DNA of 64,000 bases from Burkholderiales bacterium (GTDB taxonomy: Bacteria; Pseudomonadota; Gammaproteobacteria; Burkholderiales; Nitrosomonadaceae). The notes beneath the pieces were generated by a model. The model was not told where the DNA came from. It did no database searches and was given only the letters and a program-made list of their open reading frames with translations. The translations under genes were made by a program, and so were the position numbers. Positions 8,335-15,171 of this stretch are shown here, piece after piece (position 1 is the first letter of the stretch; every line of letters starts with the position of its first letter). The stretch spans positions 1 to 64,000 of the forward strand of contig JACKLU010000011.1 of NCBI GenBank assembly GCA_024235735.1. Direction: 5' to 3'.

Positions 8335-8673
8335 TCAAGGCAGGTATTTAATTGCTGCAATCACAATGCCGCCAACTGTCAGCGTCGTCGCAAACGACCA
8401 GACCATAAAGCGGTCTATGCGCGTCGTCATGATTTCAAATCGCTTGTCAATTTTCTCGAAACGCTTGTCTACCTGCTCGAAACGTTTCTCCATCTGCTTG
8501 AAACCTGCAAGCATCGGTTCGCGCTGATGTTTTAATTCCTCTTCAACACGTACAATCCGCTCTCTCAGATCAAGTTCGTAACGCACATTCGCCTGATTCG
8601 CCTCCGGCTTTTCAGCAAAGGCTTTTGCAATCATTTCCTGTATGAGATCAATATCTTCTTTTACCAGTGCCAT
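8335..8673 (-). CDS. Coiled-coil membrane-anchored protein (paralogue B, short form)
   Basis: The 112-aa protein is homologous over its whole length to the product of 7037-7495: the same start (MALVKEDIDLIQEM), the same RYELDLRERIVRVEEELKHQRE helix and an identical tail IDRFMVWSFATTLTVGGIV with membrane helix. It carries three KRFEQxx heptads instead of seven, so the two genes differ mainly by gain or loss of 21-bp units. Function unknown. Homology continues a few bases past the stop codon (ATTCAAGGCAG), pointing to duplication of a DNA segment rather than of the ORF alone. Confidence 0.75.
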   Translation of the reverse strand: MALVKEDIDLIQEMIAKAFAEKPEANQANVRYELDLRERIVRVEEELKHQREPMLAGFKQMEKRFEQVDKRFEKIDKRFEIMTTRIDRFMVWSFATTLTVGGIVIAAIKYLP

Positions 8674-8722
8674 TTCACGCTTTACGGTTAAAATTTTCAG
8701 CAAAGCATAACATATCAGGCGA

Positions 8723-8754
8723 TAAAAAAAACCGCCCGAGGTTTCCCAAGGGCG
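8723..8754 (-). terminator. Rho-independent terminator downstream of yoeB
   Basis: On the minus strand CGCCC - 12 nt - GGGCG is followed by a run of eight T. It belongs to a 120-bp block repeated at 9695-9817. Confidence 0.65.
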
Positions 8755-8857
8755 ATTCTGGCTGGCAGGATGTGATAAGTGAAACGCATTGCACCATCGG
8801 TCAACGTTATTTCACATACAGCGCAATGCCCGATGGTTATTGCGCCCTACGCGGGCG
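8724..8857. repeat. Composite terminator + palindrome repeat, copy 1
   Basis: The terminator is followed by the imperfect palindrome CGCATTGCACCATCGG ... CCCGATGGTTATTGCG. The block of about 120 bp recurs almost exactly at 9696-9817; the palindromic half alone recurs at 10491-10570, and the terminator half alone at 10791-10826. Confidence 0.8.
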
Positions 8858-8877
8858 ACATAAGTCGCCCCCTATTA

Positions 8878-9201
8878 TTAATTGTAGTGGTAACGGCAGG
8901 CGATGACGACCAGATCGTTTCCATCGACGCAATAGACCAGCCGGTTGGTGTCGTCGATGCGGCGCGACCAGAAACCCGAAAGACTTTCTCTCAGTGGTTC
9001 AGGCTTGCCAATGCCGCCGAAGGGCTCGCGCACGCAGTCCTGAATCAGGCTATTGATACGCTTCAAAGTCTTGCGATCCTGGCTTTGCCAGTATTGATAA
9101 TCCTCCCAGGCAGCCTGTGTCCAGGTGATGTGGCCAGGAGACTGTCCGAGAATAGCGATCGTAGCGAGGGCGAAGCTGGTTGAGCGGGATTTCTCGATCA
9201 T
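8878..9201 (-). CDS. yoeB: YoeB-type ribosome-dependent mRNA interferase toxin, start displaced by a MITE
   Basis: From residue 25 on (ITWTQAAWEDYQYWQ ... PFGGIGKPEPLRESLSGFWSRRI ... RLVYCVDGNDLVVIACRYHY) this is a complete YoeB toxin, which cleaves mRNA in the ribosomal A site; the catalytic Glu/Arg/His region and the terminal RYHY-like end are present. The first 21-22 residues of the only open frame are encoded by MITE-C, inserted between yefM and yoeB. No ATG, GTG or TTG lies in frame between the MITE and the conserved domain. Removing the MITE and one TA recreates ATG CTT AGC CAC ATC ACC, a native start overlapping the yefM stop. So the toxin is either made with a MITE leader or not made. 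Confidence 0.85.
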   Translation of the reverse strand: MIEKSRSTSFALATIAILGQSPGHITWTQAAWEDYQYWQSQDRKTLKRINSLIQDCVREPFGGIGKPEPLRESLSGFWSRRIDDTNRLVYCVDGNDLVVIACRYHYN

Positions 9202-9297
9202 TTGAGGCGAATAGTCGTTCTATTCAACGAAAAGGATCGGAAAATCCAGCCAGCCAGAATCGTCCGCAGTAGATCAGTCTATTCTCGGACAGTCTCC
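9137..9297. mobile_element. MITE-C copy 1 (161 bp) inside the yefM-yoeB junction
   Basis: It has perfect 19-bp terminal inverted repeats GGAGACTGTCCGAGAATAG / CTATTCTCGGACAGTCTCC and no coding capacity of its own. Flanks are CA on the left and TA on the right; copy 2 at 61556-61716 (same length) has TA on both sides, so the element targets TA, as IS630/Tc1-type MITEs do. Here one TA appears mutated. The first base of the element supplies the last base of the yefM stop codon (9297). Confidence 0.9.
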
Positions 9298-9554
9298 TAA
9301 GCATCCTCCACCAGCCCACGCTGAATCAGTTTGCCATGGCGGTACTGCTCGATGGATTCGGACAGGTGCGCCGCGTTAGCAGGCGTTTTCAGCAGATAGA
9401 CGGTTTCCATCAGACTATTAAAAGTGTCGAGCGACATCACCACAGCATCGGGCGCATCGCGCCTGGCGATCACCGTGTAGTCAGCATCGTCGATCACCTG
9501 ATCAATGACAGTTTTAAGGTTGTTACGGGCTACGGAGAAATTGACGACACGCAT
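9297..9554 (-). CDS. yefM: YefM/Phd-family antitoxin
   Basis: The 85-aa antitoxin of YoeB begins MRVVNFSVARNNLKTVIDQV, the Phd/YefM DNA-binding fold, followed by ADYTVIARRDAPDAVVMSLDTFNSLMETVYLL and a flexible C-terminal toxin-binding tail (SESIEQYRHGKLIQRGLVEDA). I chose the ATG at 9554 because it matches the family N-terminus. YefM neutralises YoeB and with it represses the operon. The stop codon TAG straddles the MITE junction: TA is host, G is MITE. The antitoxin is therefore intact while its toxin partner is disconnected. Confidence 0.88.
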   Translation of the reverse strand: MRVVNFSVARNNLKTVIDQVIDDADYTVIARRDAPDAVVMSLDTFNSLMETVYLLKTPANAAHLSESIEQYRHGKLIQRGLVEDA

Positions 9555-9694
9555 GATTTTTAACCTGTTCAGTTTATCGCACAAGTTTAAGCGGTTGCAC
9601 CCCCAAATGCAAGATATCGTATAAAAAGAAAAGAGGGCTACCTCTCCCCTTTATTCGTAAAAACGATTATGGCATTCCGCCGACAAATACAGGG

Positions 9695-9726
9695 TAAAAA
9701 AAACCGCCCGAGGTTTCCCAGGGGCG
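9695..9726 (-). terminator. Rho-independent terminator downstream of the small membrane protein pair
   Basis: On the minus strand CGCCCC - GGGAAACCT - CGGGCGG is followed by a T run. It is the second copy of the terminator in the composite repeat. Confidence 0.6.
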
Positions 9727-9817
9727 ATTCTGGCTGGCAGGATGCGATAAGTGAAACGCATTGCACCATCGGTCAACGTTATTTCACATACAGCGCAATG
9801 CCCGATGGTTATTGCGC
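9696..9817. repeat. Composite terminator + palindrome repeat, copy 2
   Basis: Near-identical to 8724-8846 over about 120 bp. The two copies flank the yefM-yoeB operon as direct repeats, a layout from which the operon could be deleted or acquired by recombination. Confidence 0.8.
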
Positions 9818-9826
9818 TACATGAGT

Positions 9827-9937
9827 TTAGCGGTGTTTATTGCGCTTCCTTATATCTATAAATGCATCATAAGCGAGCCAGGCCATAAAAGCCACAAACC
9901 CCGTCAACATCATTCCAAATAGCAAACTATTCAGCAT
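9827..9937 (-). CDS. Tiny single-span membrane protein (36 aa)
   Basis: The ATG lies inside the end of the upstream gene (11-bp overlap, ATGCTGAATAG), so the two are translationally coupled. The product is MLNSLLFGMMLTGFVAFMAW followed by LAYDAFIDIRKRNKHR: one membrane helix and a short basic tail. A diverged second copy is at 10600-10677 and shares MLNS and the LAYDA end, which supports it being real. Function unknown. Confidence 0.6.
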   Translation of the reverse strand: MLNSLLFGMMLTGFVAFMAWLAYDAFIDIRKRNKHR

Positions 9938-10157
9938 TTTCAAGCTCCCACAATAACATCTTAATCTGTTTGTAATTCCATACACCAAAAGCGATGGCGC
10001 AAAACAGACCGAACATCACCAGAACCAGTACCCATACACTTACAGTCAAATAATTTTCAAAAGCCCAGCCTGTTAATGCCAAAATAACAGCCAGCGCGGC
10101 AAAAAACATTTTTTCATGAAAAGAAATCTCAGCTTTTAATCTATCCAACTTACTCAT
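9927..10157 (-). CDS. Small two-span membrane protein (76 aa), unknown function
   Basis: MSKLDRLKAEISFHEKMFFA is followed by two hydrophobic helices (residues about 18-34 and 40-62), then NYKQIKMLLWELENAE. The C-terminal end overlaps the start of the 36-aa gene. The last residues (LENAE and stop) recur at 10667-10693 in front of the second tiny gene, showing that the pair was once duplicated as a unit. I do not recognise the family. Confidence 0.65.
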   Translation of the reverse strand: MSKLDRLKAEISFHEKMFFAALAVILALTGWAFENYLTVSVWVLVLVMFGLFCAIAFGVWNYKQIKMLLWELENAE

Positions 10158-10207
10158 GCAAGAAGGCTACGCTCATTGAAAATTTTAGTCAATTTAACTT
10201 TTAACTT

Positions 10208-10350
10208 GTAACTATTCAGCCTTATTTGACAAGGCGTTTGATTATTCTGTCATTTCGAGCGGCAGCGAGAAATCTTGAGCGTTTATTAATGCGCCCAAAA
10301 CCCAAGATTCCTCGCGTCGCTCGGAATGACAAAGTGCGCTGAATAGTTAC
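10208..10350. mobile_element. MITE-B copy 1 (143 bp)
   Basis: The ends are GTAACTATTCAGC / GCTGAATAGTTAC, with an inner foldback (CATTTCGAGCGGCAGCGAGAAATCTTG versus CAAGATTCCTCGCGTCGCTCGGAATG). It is flanked by a perfect 8-bp direct repeat TTTAACTT (10200-10207 and 10351-10358). Nearly identical to 63785-63927. No ORF. Confidence 0.85.
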
Positions 10351-10490
10351 TTTAACTTTACATCAAATAAAGCCGCGCTTTATTAAGATTTACAAGTAAA
10401 AGCATGGCACACTGGACGACAAAGAAACCGCTTCGGCTGGTTTCTACCGAGCGGCTTAAGTTGTAGAGCGAGGCTGCAGGGTGCAAATAA

Positions 10491-10570
10491 ATGAAACGCA
10501 TTGCACCATCAATCAACGTTATTTCACATACGGTGCAATGCGCGATGGTTATTGCGCCCTACGCGGGCTA
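10491..10570. repeat. Palindromic repeat, copy 3 (without terminator)
   Basis: It shares ATGAAACGCATTGCACCATC ... GATGGTTATTGCGCCCTACGCGGGC with copies 1 and 2, with a few substitutions. Confidence 0.75.
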
Positions 10571-10599
10571 TATTATTTATCCTTTTCAGAAAAATCTTT

Positions 10600-10677
10600 T
10601 CAGGCATCGTATGCCAGGTAATAGATAGAAACGATAAAAATTCCACCCATAATTACCATTAGGATACTATTCAGCAT
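10600..10677 (-). CDS. Tiny membrane protein (25 aa), paralogue of the 36-aa gene
   Basis: MLNSILMVIMGGIFIVSIYY then LAYDA and stop. The start context CTCGAAAATGCTGAATAG matches that of the gene at 9827-9937, including the overlap with the stop of a preceding frame. Whether it is still made is unknown, as its partner gene is truncated. Confidence 0.4.
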   Translation of the reverse strand: MLNSILMVIMGGIFIVSIYYLAYDA

Positions 10678-10693
10678 TTTCGAGTTTCTCCAG
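10667..10693 (-). pseudogene. Remnant 3' end of a second copy of the two-span membrane protein gene
   Basis: The minus-strand frame ends YLEKLENAE and stop, matching the LWELENAE end of the gene at 9927-10157 and again overlapping a tiny MLNS gene. The rest is replaced by the dispersed repeat at 10692-10752. Confidence 0.5.
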
Positions 10694-10752
10694 GTAGGCG
10701 GCGCGTCAATTGCGAATGATGCGCTTCACTACGTTCAGCACATCCTACGGCC
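10692..10752. repeat. Dispersed repeat, copy 1 (also at 47184-47260)
   Basis: The segment GGCGCGTCAATTGCGAATGA TGCGCTTCACT ... TTCAGCACATCCTACGG recurs nearly unchanged at 47208-47260. Confidence 0.75.
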
Positions 10753-10790
10753 CTTTCACCTCCAAGAGTTCGCCCGGTGCCGAGCGCACG

Positions 10791-10826
10791 TAAAAAAACC
10801 GCCCGAGGTTTCCCACGGGCGGTTTT
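10791..10826 (-). terminator. Rho-independent terminator of the RTX/S-layer gene
   Basis: CCGCCC and GGGCGG enclose a 12-nt loop and are flanked by A and T runs on both sides, so it can act in both directions. It lies about 85 bp beyond the stop of the large minus-strand gene, and its sequence matches the terminator half of the composite repeat. Confidence 0.7.
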
Positions 10827-10908
10827 TGTTTTTTCAGGGTTTGCGGTTAATTCGATGATTTTCCGCGTGGGCGCAGAAACTGCACCCACCCTACAAGTTT
10901 CTAACGCT

Positions 10909-13900
10909 TTAGACCACGAAATCTGCTGCAACGAGGCCCAGAGCGGTACCAGTGAGTTGAATTTGCATATCACCAGCACCGAATGCATTGTCACCACTTA
11001 CATCAACATAGACAATAGTGTTAACACCAGTATCGAAGAATGCAATTTCGTTGCCACCAAACTCTAAAGCAGTGCCATTCAACGCCGCAAGAGCAGTGGT
11101 AATGGCGGCAGGTGGAACACCACCACCAAATATACCACTCAGGTCGATAACATCGTCAGCGGTGGTAAAGTCAGTGATTATGTCAGTGCTCGTCGCTGTA
11201 GAATCAGTTACCGCTCTATACACATAAGTATCACTACCACCATTGCCCGTCAGAACTTGAGCACCTGTACCAGCAGCAATTGTGTCATTGCCAGCACTAC
11301 CACCGATCGAGAAACCATCTGTAGTGATGATAGTGGTTGCGCCCAAGTCGCCGCTTACCAGAATGTTTGTTGCTGCGCCACCAGCCGCATCGGTATAGTT
11401 ACGCAGATCCAGGAATTCAACATTGGCAAAGTCACTGATCACACCCGTAACATTACCCAGCACATCCAGATATTGCAATTGGAAGCTGGTCGCAGCTGTT
11501 GATGTTAAGACAAAGCCTGGTGTTGTGCCATATATCTCGACTGTATCACCGAATGGTGCTGTTACTCCATTGCCACCCAAATCAACTGTGTAGTCTGTTG
11601 CACTATTGGCATCGATACGCAGTGTATCGTTTGCCAGATTTGCAGCGCCCACTGTATTGATAGTCAAGTCAAAATTACCAGTTACATTTGTGGTATTCAG
11701 CACTAAAGCACTGTTAGCAGCAGGATTATCAAAGGTCGTGATGAAGAATGCTTCACGCTCCAAGGCTGATGCGGCATGATTGCTATCAATCAAATCATCC
11801 AGACGTGTATCGTTTAAATCCAGATTCAGCGTTTGGTCTGTAGCCAACGTATTGACGAACTCCAATGTTTGCAAATTGGTCAATCCGGCCAAGTCAGCAA
11901 TCGTAACAGTTGCACTGTTTTGAACTTCGATAACATTATCATTACCCACGCCCAAGTCATTCACATCAGTATCACCGCCATCAATGCTATGCAAGCCGTT
12001 GATCGCTGCATCATCAAAGACCACTCTCAACGCAGCAGCTACACCACCTTCAGCACCATCGTAGCTGACAGTATTTGAGCTTTGGCTGATGTTAGTCAGG
12101 TCAAGCAACAAGTTCGCATTTCTTGTGCCTGCTGCTTCGTGCGCCCAATTGTTTGGCTCTTGATCACTACGATTGACATCATTACGGATGTCCATCCTCG
12201 CACCACCGTCGGTTGAATCAATCAACTGGTCGGTAATATCCAAACGATAGTTGTAATTAAATCCGGAACCATTGGCATACAATGTTGAACCGTTGTTACT
12301 CGCGATATAGATTTGGTCCACACCGGTTACATTTTGCCACTCTGATTGTTGCAGCGAAATACCTGTATTTGACTCACCATCAACCACGATCGTATCAGTG
12401 CCATCACCACCTGTTACAGTATCAGAGTTGGTCAGACCAGCGTGTGCATATTCAGTAGAAAGATCACCTGTGCGATCAACGCTCGCATCGAACACGACCG
12501 TATCATTACCAGAACCCAACAGGATGGTTTGTCCTTCTAAAGAACCGACACGAACAACCAAATCGCTGATCTGCTCTGAAGCATCAATTGTTTCGGTAAC
12601 AAATACCGGAGCTGCTGCTGCTGCATCATCTGCATTACCGTTTATGCCGTCAGCGCCAGCACCATAGTTGTCGACGGTAGTGTATACTTGTTGAGTTGTG
12701 TTTTCAGTTACATCCGCCAAATCATCTTCACCATCGCCAATAGCAACCGTATCAGCATCCACCACATCGTAACCATATACACCACGATGTGCCGTACCTG
12801 CAATTTCAATACCATCGACATAATCCAGGTTCACAAAATCACCCGCTTCACCGCCTGTAATGGCAAGCAAAGTTTCTGGTTTATTGGTGATTTGAATTGT
12901 ATTGCTTTCGGTATCGTTATCTTCAATGGTAATGTTTTCGAAATCGTTTCCGGTTCTTTGAATTTCGAAATTAAAACGTGGATCTCTGTTAACTCCATCT
13001 TCTAGCGTAAAGACTATAGAGTCGTCCGTACCGTCTGTCTCAAGACTTGCGTTAACAATCAAATCATCCAAATCATTATTGAAGGTTGTGCCATGAAGCA
13101 GAGTTACACCATTCTCGGCAACTTCAGACGTCATGTTAGTAAGAGTAACTTCAACAGGCAGCTCAGATGAAGTCAAAGCAACATGACCTTCGTTACGAAT
13201 GGTAACATCAGTCAACTCTGGAAACAGGCTTAAGTCGATTTCCGAATCAACGCCGTTTTGTGAACGAACTTCGAGTCCTTGAATATTGTTCACATCACCT
13301 AAAACATCACCACCATTGACGATTAATGTATTATCACCTTCTCCGCCATCGAGAACGTCATTAGCGCCCAGGTCATCGGAAATCCAGAAAGTATCGTTAC
13401 CTAAGACACCCGTAACGGATACAGCAATATCGGTACCCGATGTTCCGTCGAGTGTCGCACCAAAAATATCATTCAGATTGAGTTTCAGGTCGCCAGTAAA
13501 TTCTGCGGCATTGATGGTATCGAGAGAACCTGCCATATTCAATAAACCACCTACTGTCACTTCAGCTTCCACCAATGTGTTAGCGCCAACGACAGTTGTC
13601 ACATCATCAATATCATAGATTTCCAGATCCTGATCACCAGAGATATTCAAGGTTTGAACGTCTTCAGCGCTTAATGAAGCCATGCGATTCATCGCAACAC
13701 CGGTTGAAACAAGATTAAAGGTTTCAAAACCTTCTCTTGGCAATGCACGATTCTCTGCAACCCAAACATCGTCGACTTGCGCATTATTGAGTGTCAGCGT
13801 CACTTCATCTTCCGTACCAGCCAAAGCAGTAGCTAAGTAAGTAAAAGACACATCCGCATCTGGCGCGCCAGAATTATTGATCGACAGATTATTAGTTGTG

Positions 13901-14793
13901 TTTTCAGTAATATTATCAATCGTTACATTCGACCCATCATCAATCCGAGATAAATTAACGTTAACCGCGCCGTTAGAGTCCTGCAAGTCCAATGTGGCAT
14001 TGAAATCCGTTGAAAACTCAACATTAATCGTTTCAATTCCGATCAGCGTCGGTACGATATTGTTATCACCCGTATCTGAATCATTGACGAAATTGAAGTC
14101 CAATCTTGAGTTTAGGCCAACAGCGGTCAATACATCATCGTCATTCAGAGTGTTAACCTGATCGTTACCACCCGGCGTCCATGCTCTTGGTGCAATAAAC
14201 ACATTAGCCTCTTCTACATCAATACCACTCGTCAACGTAAAGACGTCTGTATTAACGATAGCGTCAATCTCGGCTTGCGTCAGCAGCGCAGCACCGGTAA
14301 TTCTTGGATCCTGCAGAATTGATTGCAGTTGTGTCAGGTCAGTGCTGTTGTTATCTGCGTTAGCGGAGTATGCTCCTGCAACAGCTGCCTTGTTCGCCAG
14401 TAATGTTGCTGTTTCAGCAAATGCCGCAGGCAGATCGGTGCGCGCCAGGAACTCAACCGCATCGGTGACGAGATCACCGATATCCGCTCCGCCTTCGATA
14501 CCGGCGGTAAAGTAATCAATTGCCTGTGAAGCAGCGCTGTCTGCAACACCATCCGCTGTCAGTCCAAAATGACCGGCCAGGATTGCAGCCTGTGCAGCCG
14601 GAGTTGTTGCACTCCCCATCACGCCATCTGTAAAAGCAGACTTGGTCACGAGCACTTTGGCCACATCCCTGACCGACATGCCGCCATCTACAGCAGCCTC
14701 CAACTCTGGTAAGAACGCGCTTCCGGGGGCCGCGTCAAAAAGCCCTACAACAACTTTGAGAAGTTTAGTTTTGTCTTCACTAGATATAGCCAT
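10909..14793 (-). CDS. RTX-type, type I-secreted S-layer-like protein (1294 aa)
   Basis: It has no classical signal peptide. The first 200 residues are helical (MAISSEDKTKLLKVVVGLFD ... LLTQAEIDAIV), followed by about 900 residues rich in Asn, Asp, Thr, Val and Ile, with leucine-rich-like beta strands (ETINVEF, LNLNDI, LEFVN). Ca-binding RTX-like pieces occur (GGEGDNTLIV, GGDGTDTIVVDG near 794, GSAGNDTIAAGTG then GNGGSDTYVY near 1164). The C-terminus DMQIQLTGTALGLVAADFVV resembles uncleaved type I secretion signals. It lacks cysteine-rich or catalytic domains. Start ATG follows AGGGAG. The nearby T1SS (29872-34476) is the likely exporter; the architecture recalls Caulobacter RsaA. An RTX adhesin is the alternative. 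Confidence 0.82.
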   Translation of the reverse strand: MAISSEDKTKLLKVVVGLFDAAPGSAFLPELEAAVDGGMSVRDVAKVLVTKSAFTDGVMGSATTPAAQAAILAGHFGLTADGVADSAASQAIDYFTAGIEGGADIGDLVTDAVEFLARTDLPAAFAETATLLANKAAVAGAYSANADNNSTDLTQLQSILQDPRITGAALLTQAEIDAIVNTDVFTLTSGIDVEEANVFIAPRAWTPGGNDQVNTLNDDDVLTAVGLNSRLDFNFVNDSDTGDNNIVPTLIGIETINVEFSTDFNATLDLQDSNGAVNVNLSRIDDGSNVTIDNITENTTNNLSINNSGAPDADVSFTYLATALAGTEDEVTLTLNNAQVDDVWVAENRALPREGFETFNLVSTGVAMNRMASLSAEDVQTLNISGDQDLEIYDIDDVTTVVGANTLVEAEVTVGGLLNMAGSLDTINAAEFTGDLKLNLNDIFGATLDGTSGTDIAVSVTGVLGNDTFWISDDLGANDVLDGGEGDNTLIVNGGDVLGDVNNIQGLEVRSQNGVDSEIDLSLFPELTDVTIRNEGHVALTSSELPVEVTLTNMTSEVAENGVTLLHGTTFNNDLDDLIVNASLETDGTDDSIVFTLEDGVNRDPRFNFEIQRTGNDFENITIEDNDTESNTIQITNKPETLLAITGGEAGDFVNLDYVDGIEIAGTAHRGVYGYDVVDADTVAIGDGEDDLADVTENTTQQVYTTVDNYGAGADGINGNADDAAAAAPVFVTETIDASEQISDLVVRVGSLEGQTILLGSGNDTVVFDASVDRTGDLSTEYAHAGLTNSDTVTGGDGTDTIVVDGESNTGISLQQSEWQNVTGVDQIYIASNNGSTLYANGSGFNYNYRLDITDQLIDSTDGGARMDIRNDVNRSDQEPNNWAHEAAGTRNANLLLDLTNISQSSNTVSYDGAEGGVAAALRVVFDDAAINGLHSIDGGDTDVNDLGVGNDNVIEVQNSATVTIADLAGLTNLQTLEFVNTLATDQTLNLDLNDTRLDDLIDSNHAASALEREAFFITTFDNPAANSALVLNTTNVTGNFDLTINTVGAANLANDTLRIDANSATDYTVDLGGNGVTAPFGDTVEIYGTTPGFVLTSTAATSFQLQYLDVLGNVTGVISDFANVEFLDLRNYTDAAGGAATNILVSGDLGATTIITTDGFSIGGSAGNDTIAAGTGAQVLTGNGGSDTYVYRAVTDSTATSTDIITDFTTADDVIDLSGIFGGGVPPAAITTALAALNGTALEFGGNEIAFFDTGVNTIVYVDVSGDNAFGAGDMQIQLTGTALGLVAADFVV

Positions 14794-14823
14794 GGGAGCT
14801 CCCTTGAATAAAATTAAAAAACA

Positions 14824-14841
14824 TTACTATTACGATAGTAA
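14824..14841 (-). promoter_or_regulatory. Perfect inverted repeat in the leader of the S-layer-like gene
   Basis: TTACTAT - TACG - ATAGTAA, 30 bp upstream of the start codon. It could be an operator or a stabilising hairpin in the mRNA leader. Only the symmetry is seen. Confidence 0.4.
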
Positions 14842-15051
14842 ATCACTTGCAAGCTTTTCACTTATCATTTTAATCTATCACATTGCCTTTTGGTTATTTT
14901 ATTGCCAGAACACATTTTGCACTTCACGTTTCATCGCATGTTCCGCTAACTGCAAAATATATCTAGCAGAAAACCACCCAAAAGCCAAGTCATGCTGCAT
15001 TCTGCACAAATAAGCTTTGGTTTGCAAGTAAAAAGCCCAACTCAGCGAACC

Positions 15052-15077
15052 CGCTTGTTGCACTTTTACAACAAGCG
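15052..15077. repeat. Perfect 9-bp stem hairpin in the divergent region
   Basis: CGCTTGTTG - 8 nt - CAACAAGCG. No T run follows on either strand, so it is unlikely to be a terminator. Confidence 0.5.
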
Positions 15078-15171
15078 CGCAACTTTAACAGAACACACTA
15101 CCCGCAATAGTTTAAAAGTAATCCATAAAAGCTACTTTATTCGAATTTTACTATAATTCCGGCACGAATGA

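Larger units (their letters stand above)
9555..9826. other. Upstream region of yefM with a repeat block
   Basis: The presumed yefM promoter/operator lies within about 100 bp of the start. The rest is the composite repeat, copy 2 (9696-9817). Confidence 0.4.
10158..10599. other. Gene-free repeat stretch
   Basis: It holds MITE-B (10208-10350), a hairpin AGAAACC ... GGTTTCT around 10425-10450, and the palindromic repeat at 10491-10570. No natural-looking coding frame. Confidence 0.6.
14794..15171. other. Divergent intergenic region, S-layer-like gene / wzm
   Basis: AT-rich. It holds the leader of the minus-strand gene, the inverted repeat at 14824-14841 and the hairpin at 15052-15077. I see no good TATAAT/TTGACA pair. 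Confidence 0.5.

Noticed and set aside
11018..14161. Many long plus-strand frames inside the S-layer-like gene
   Set aside because: They are antisense shadows of a 1294-aa coding frame with strong family features; their own translations are low-complexity Ser/Thr/Pro sequences.
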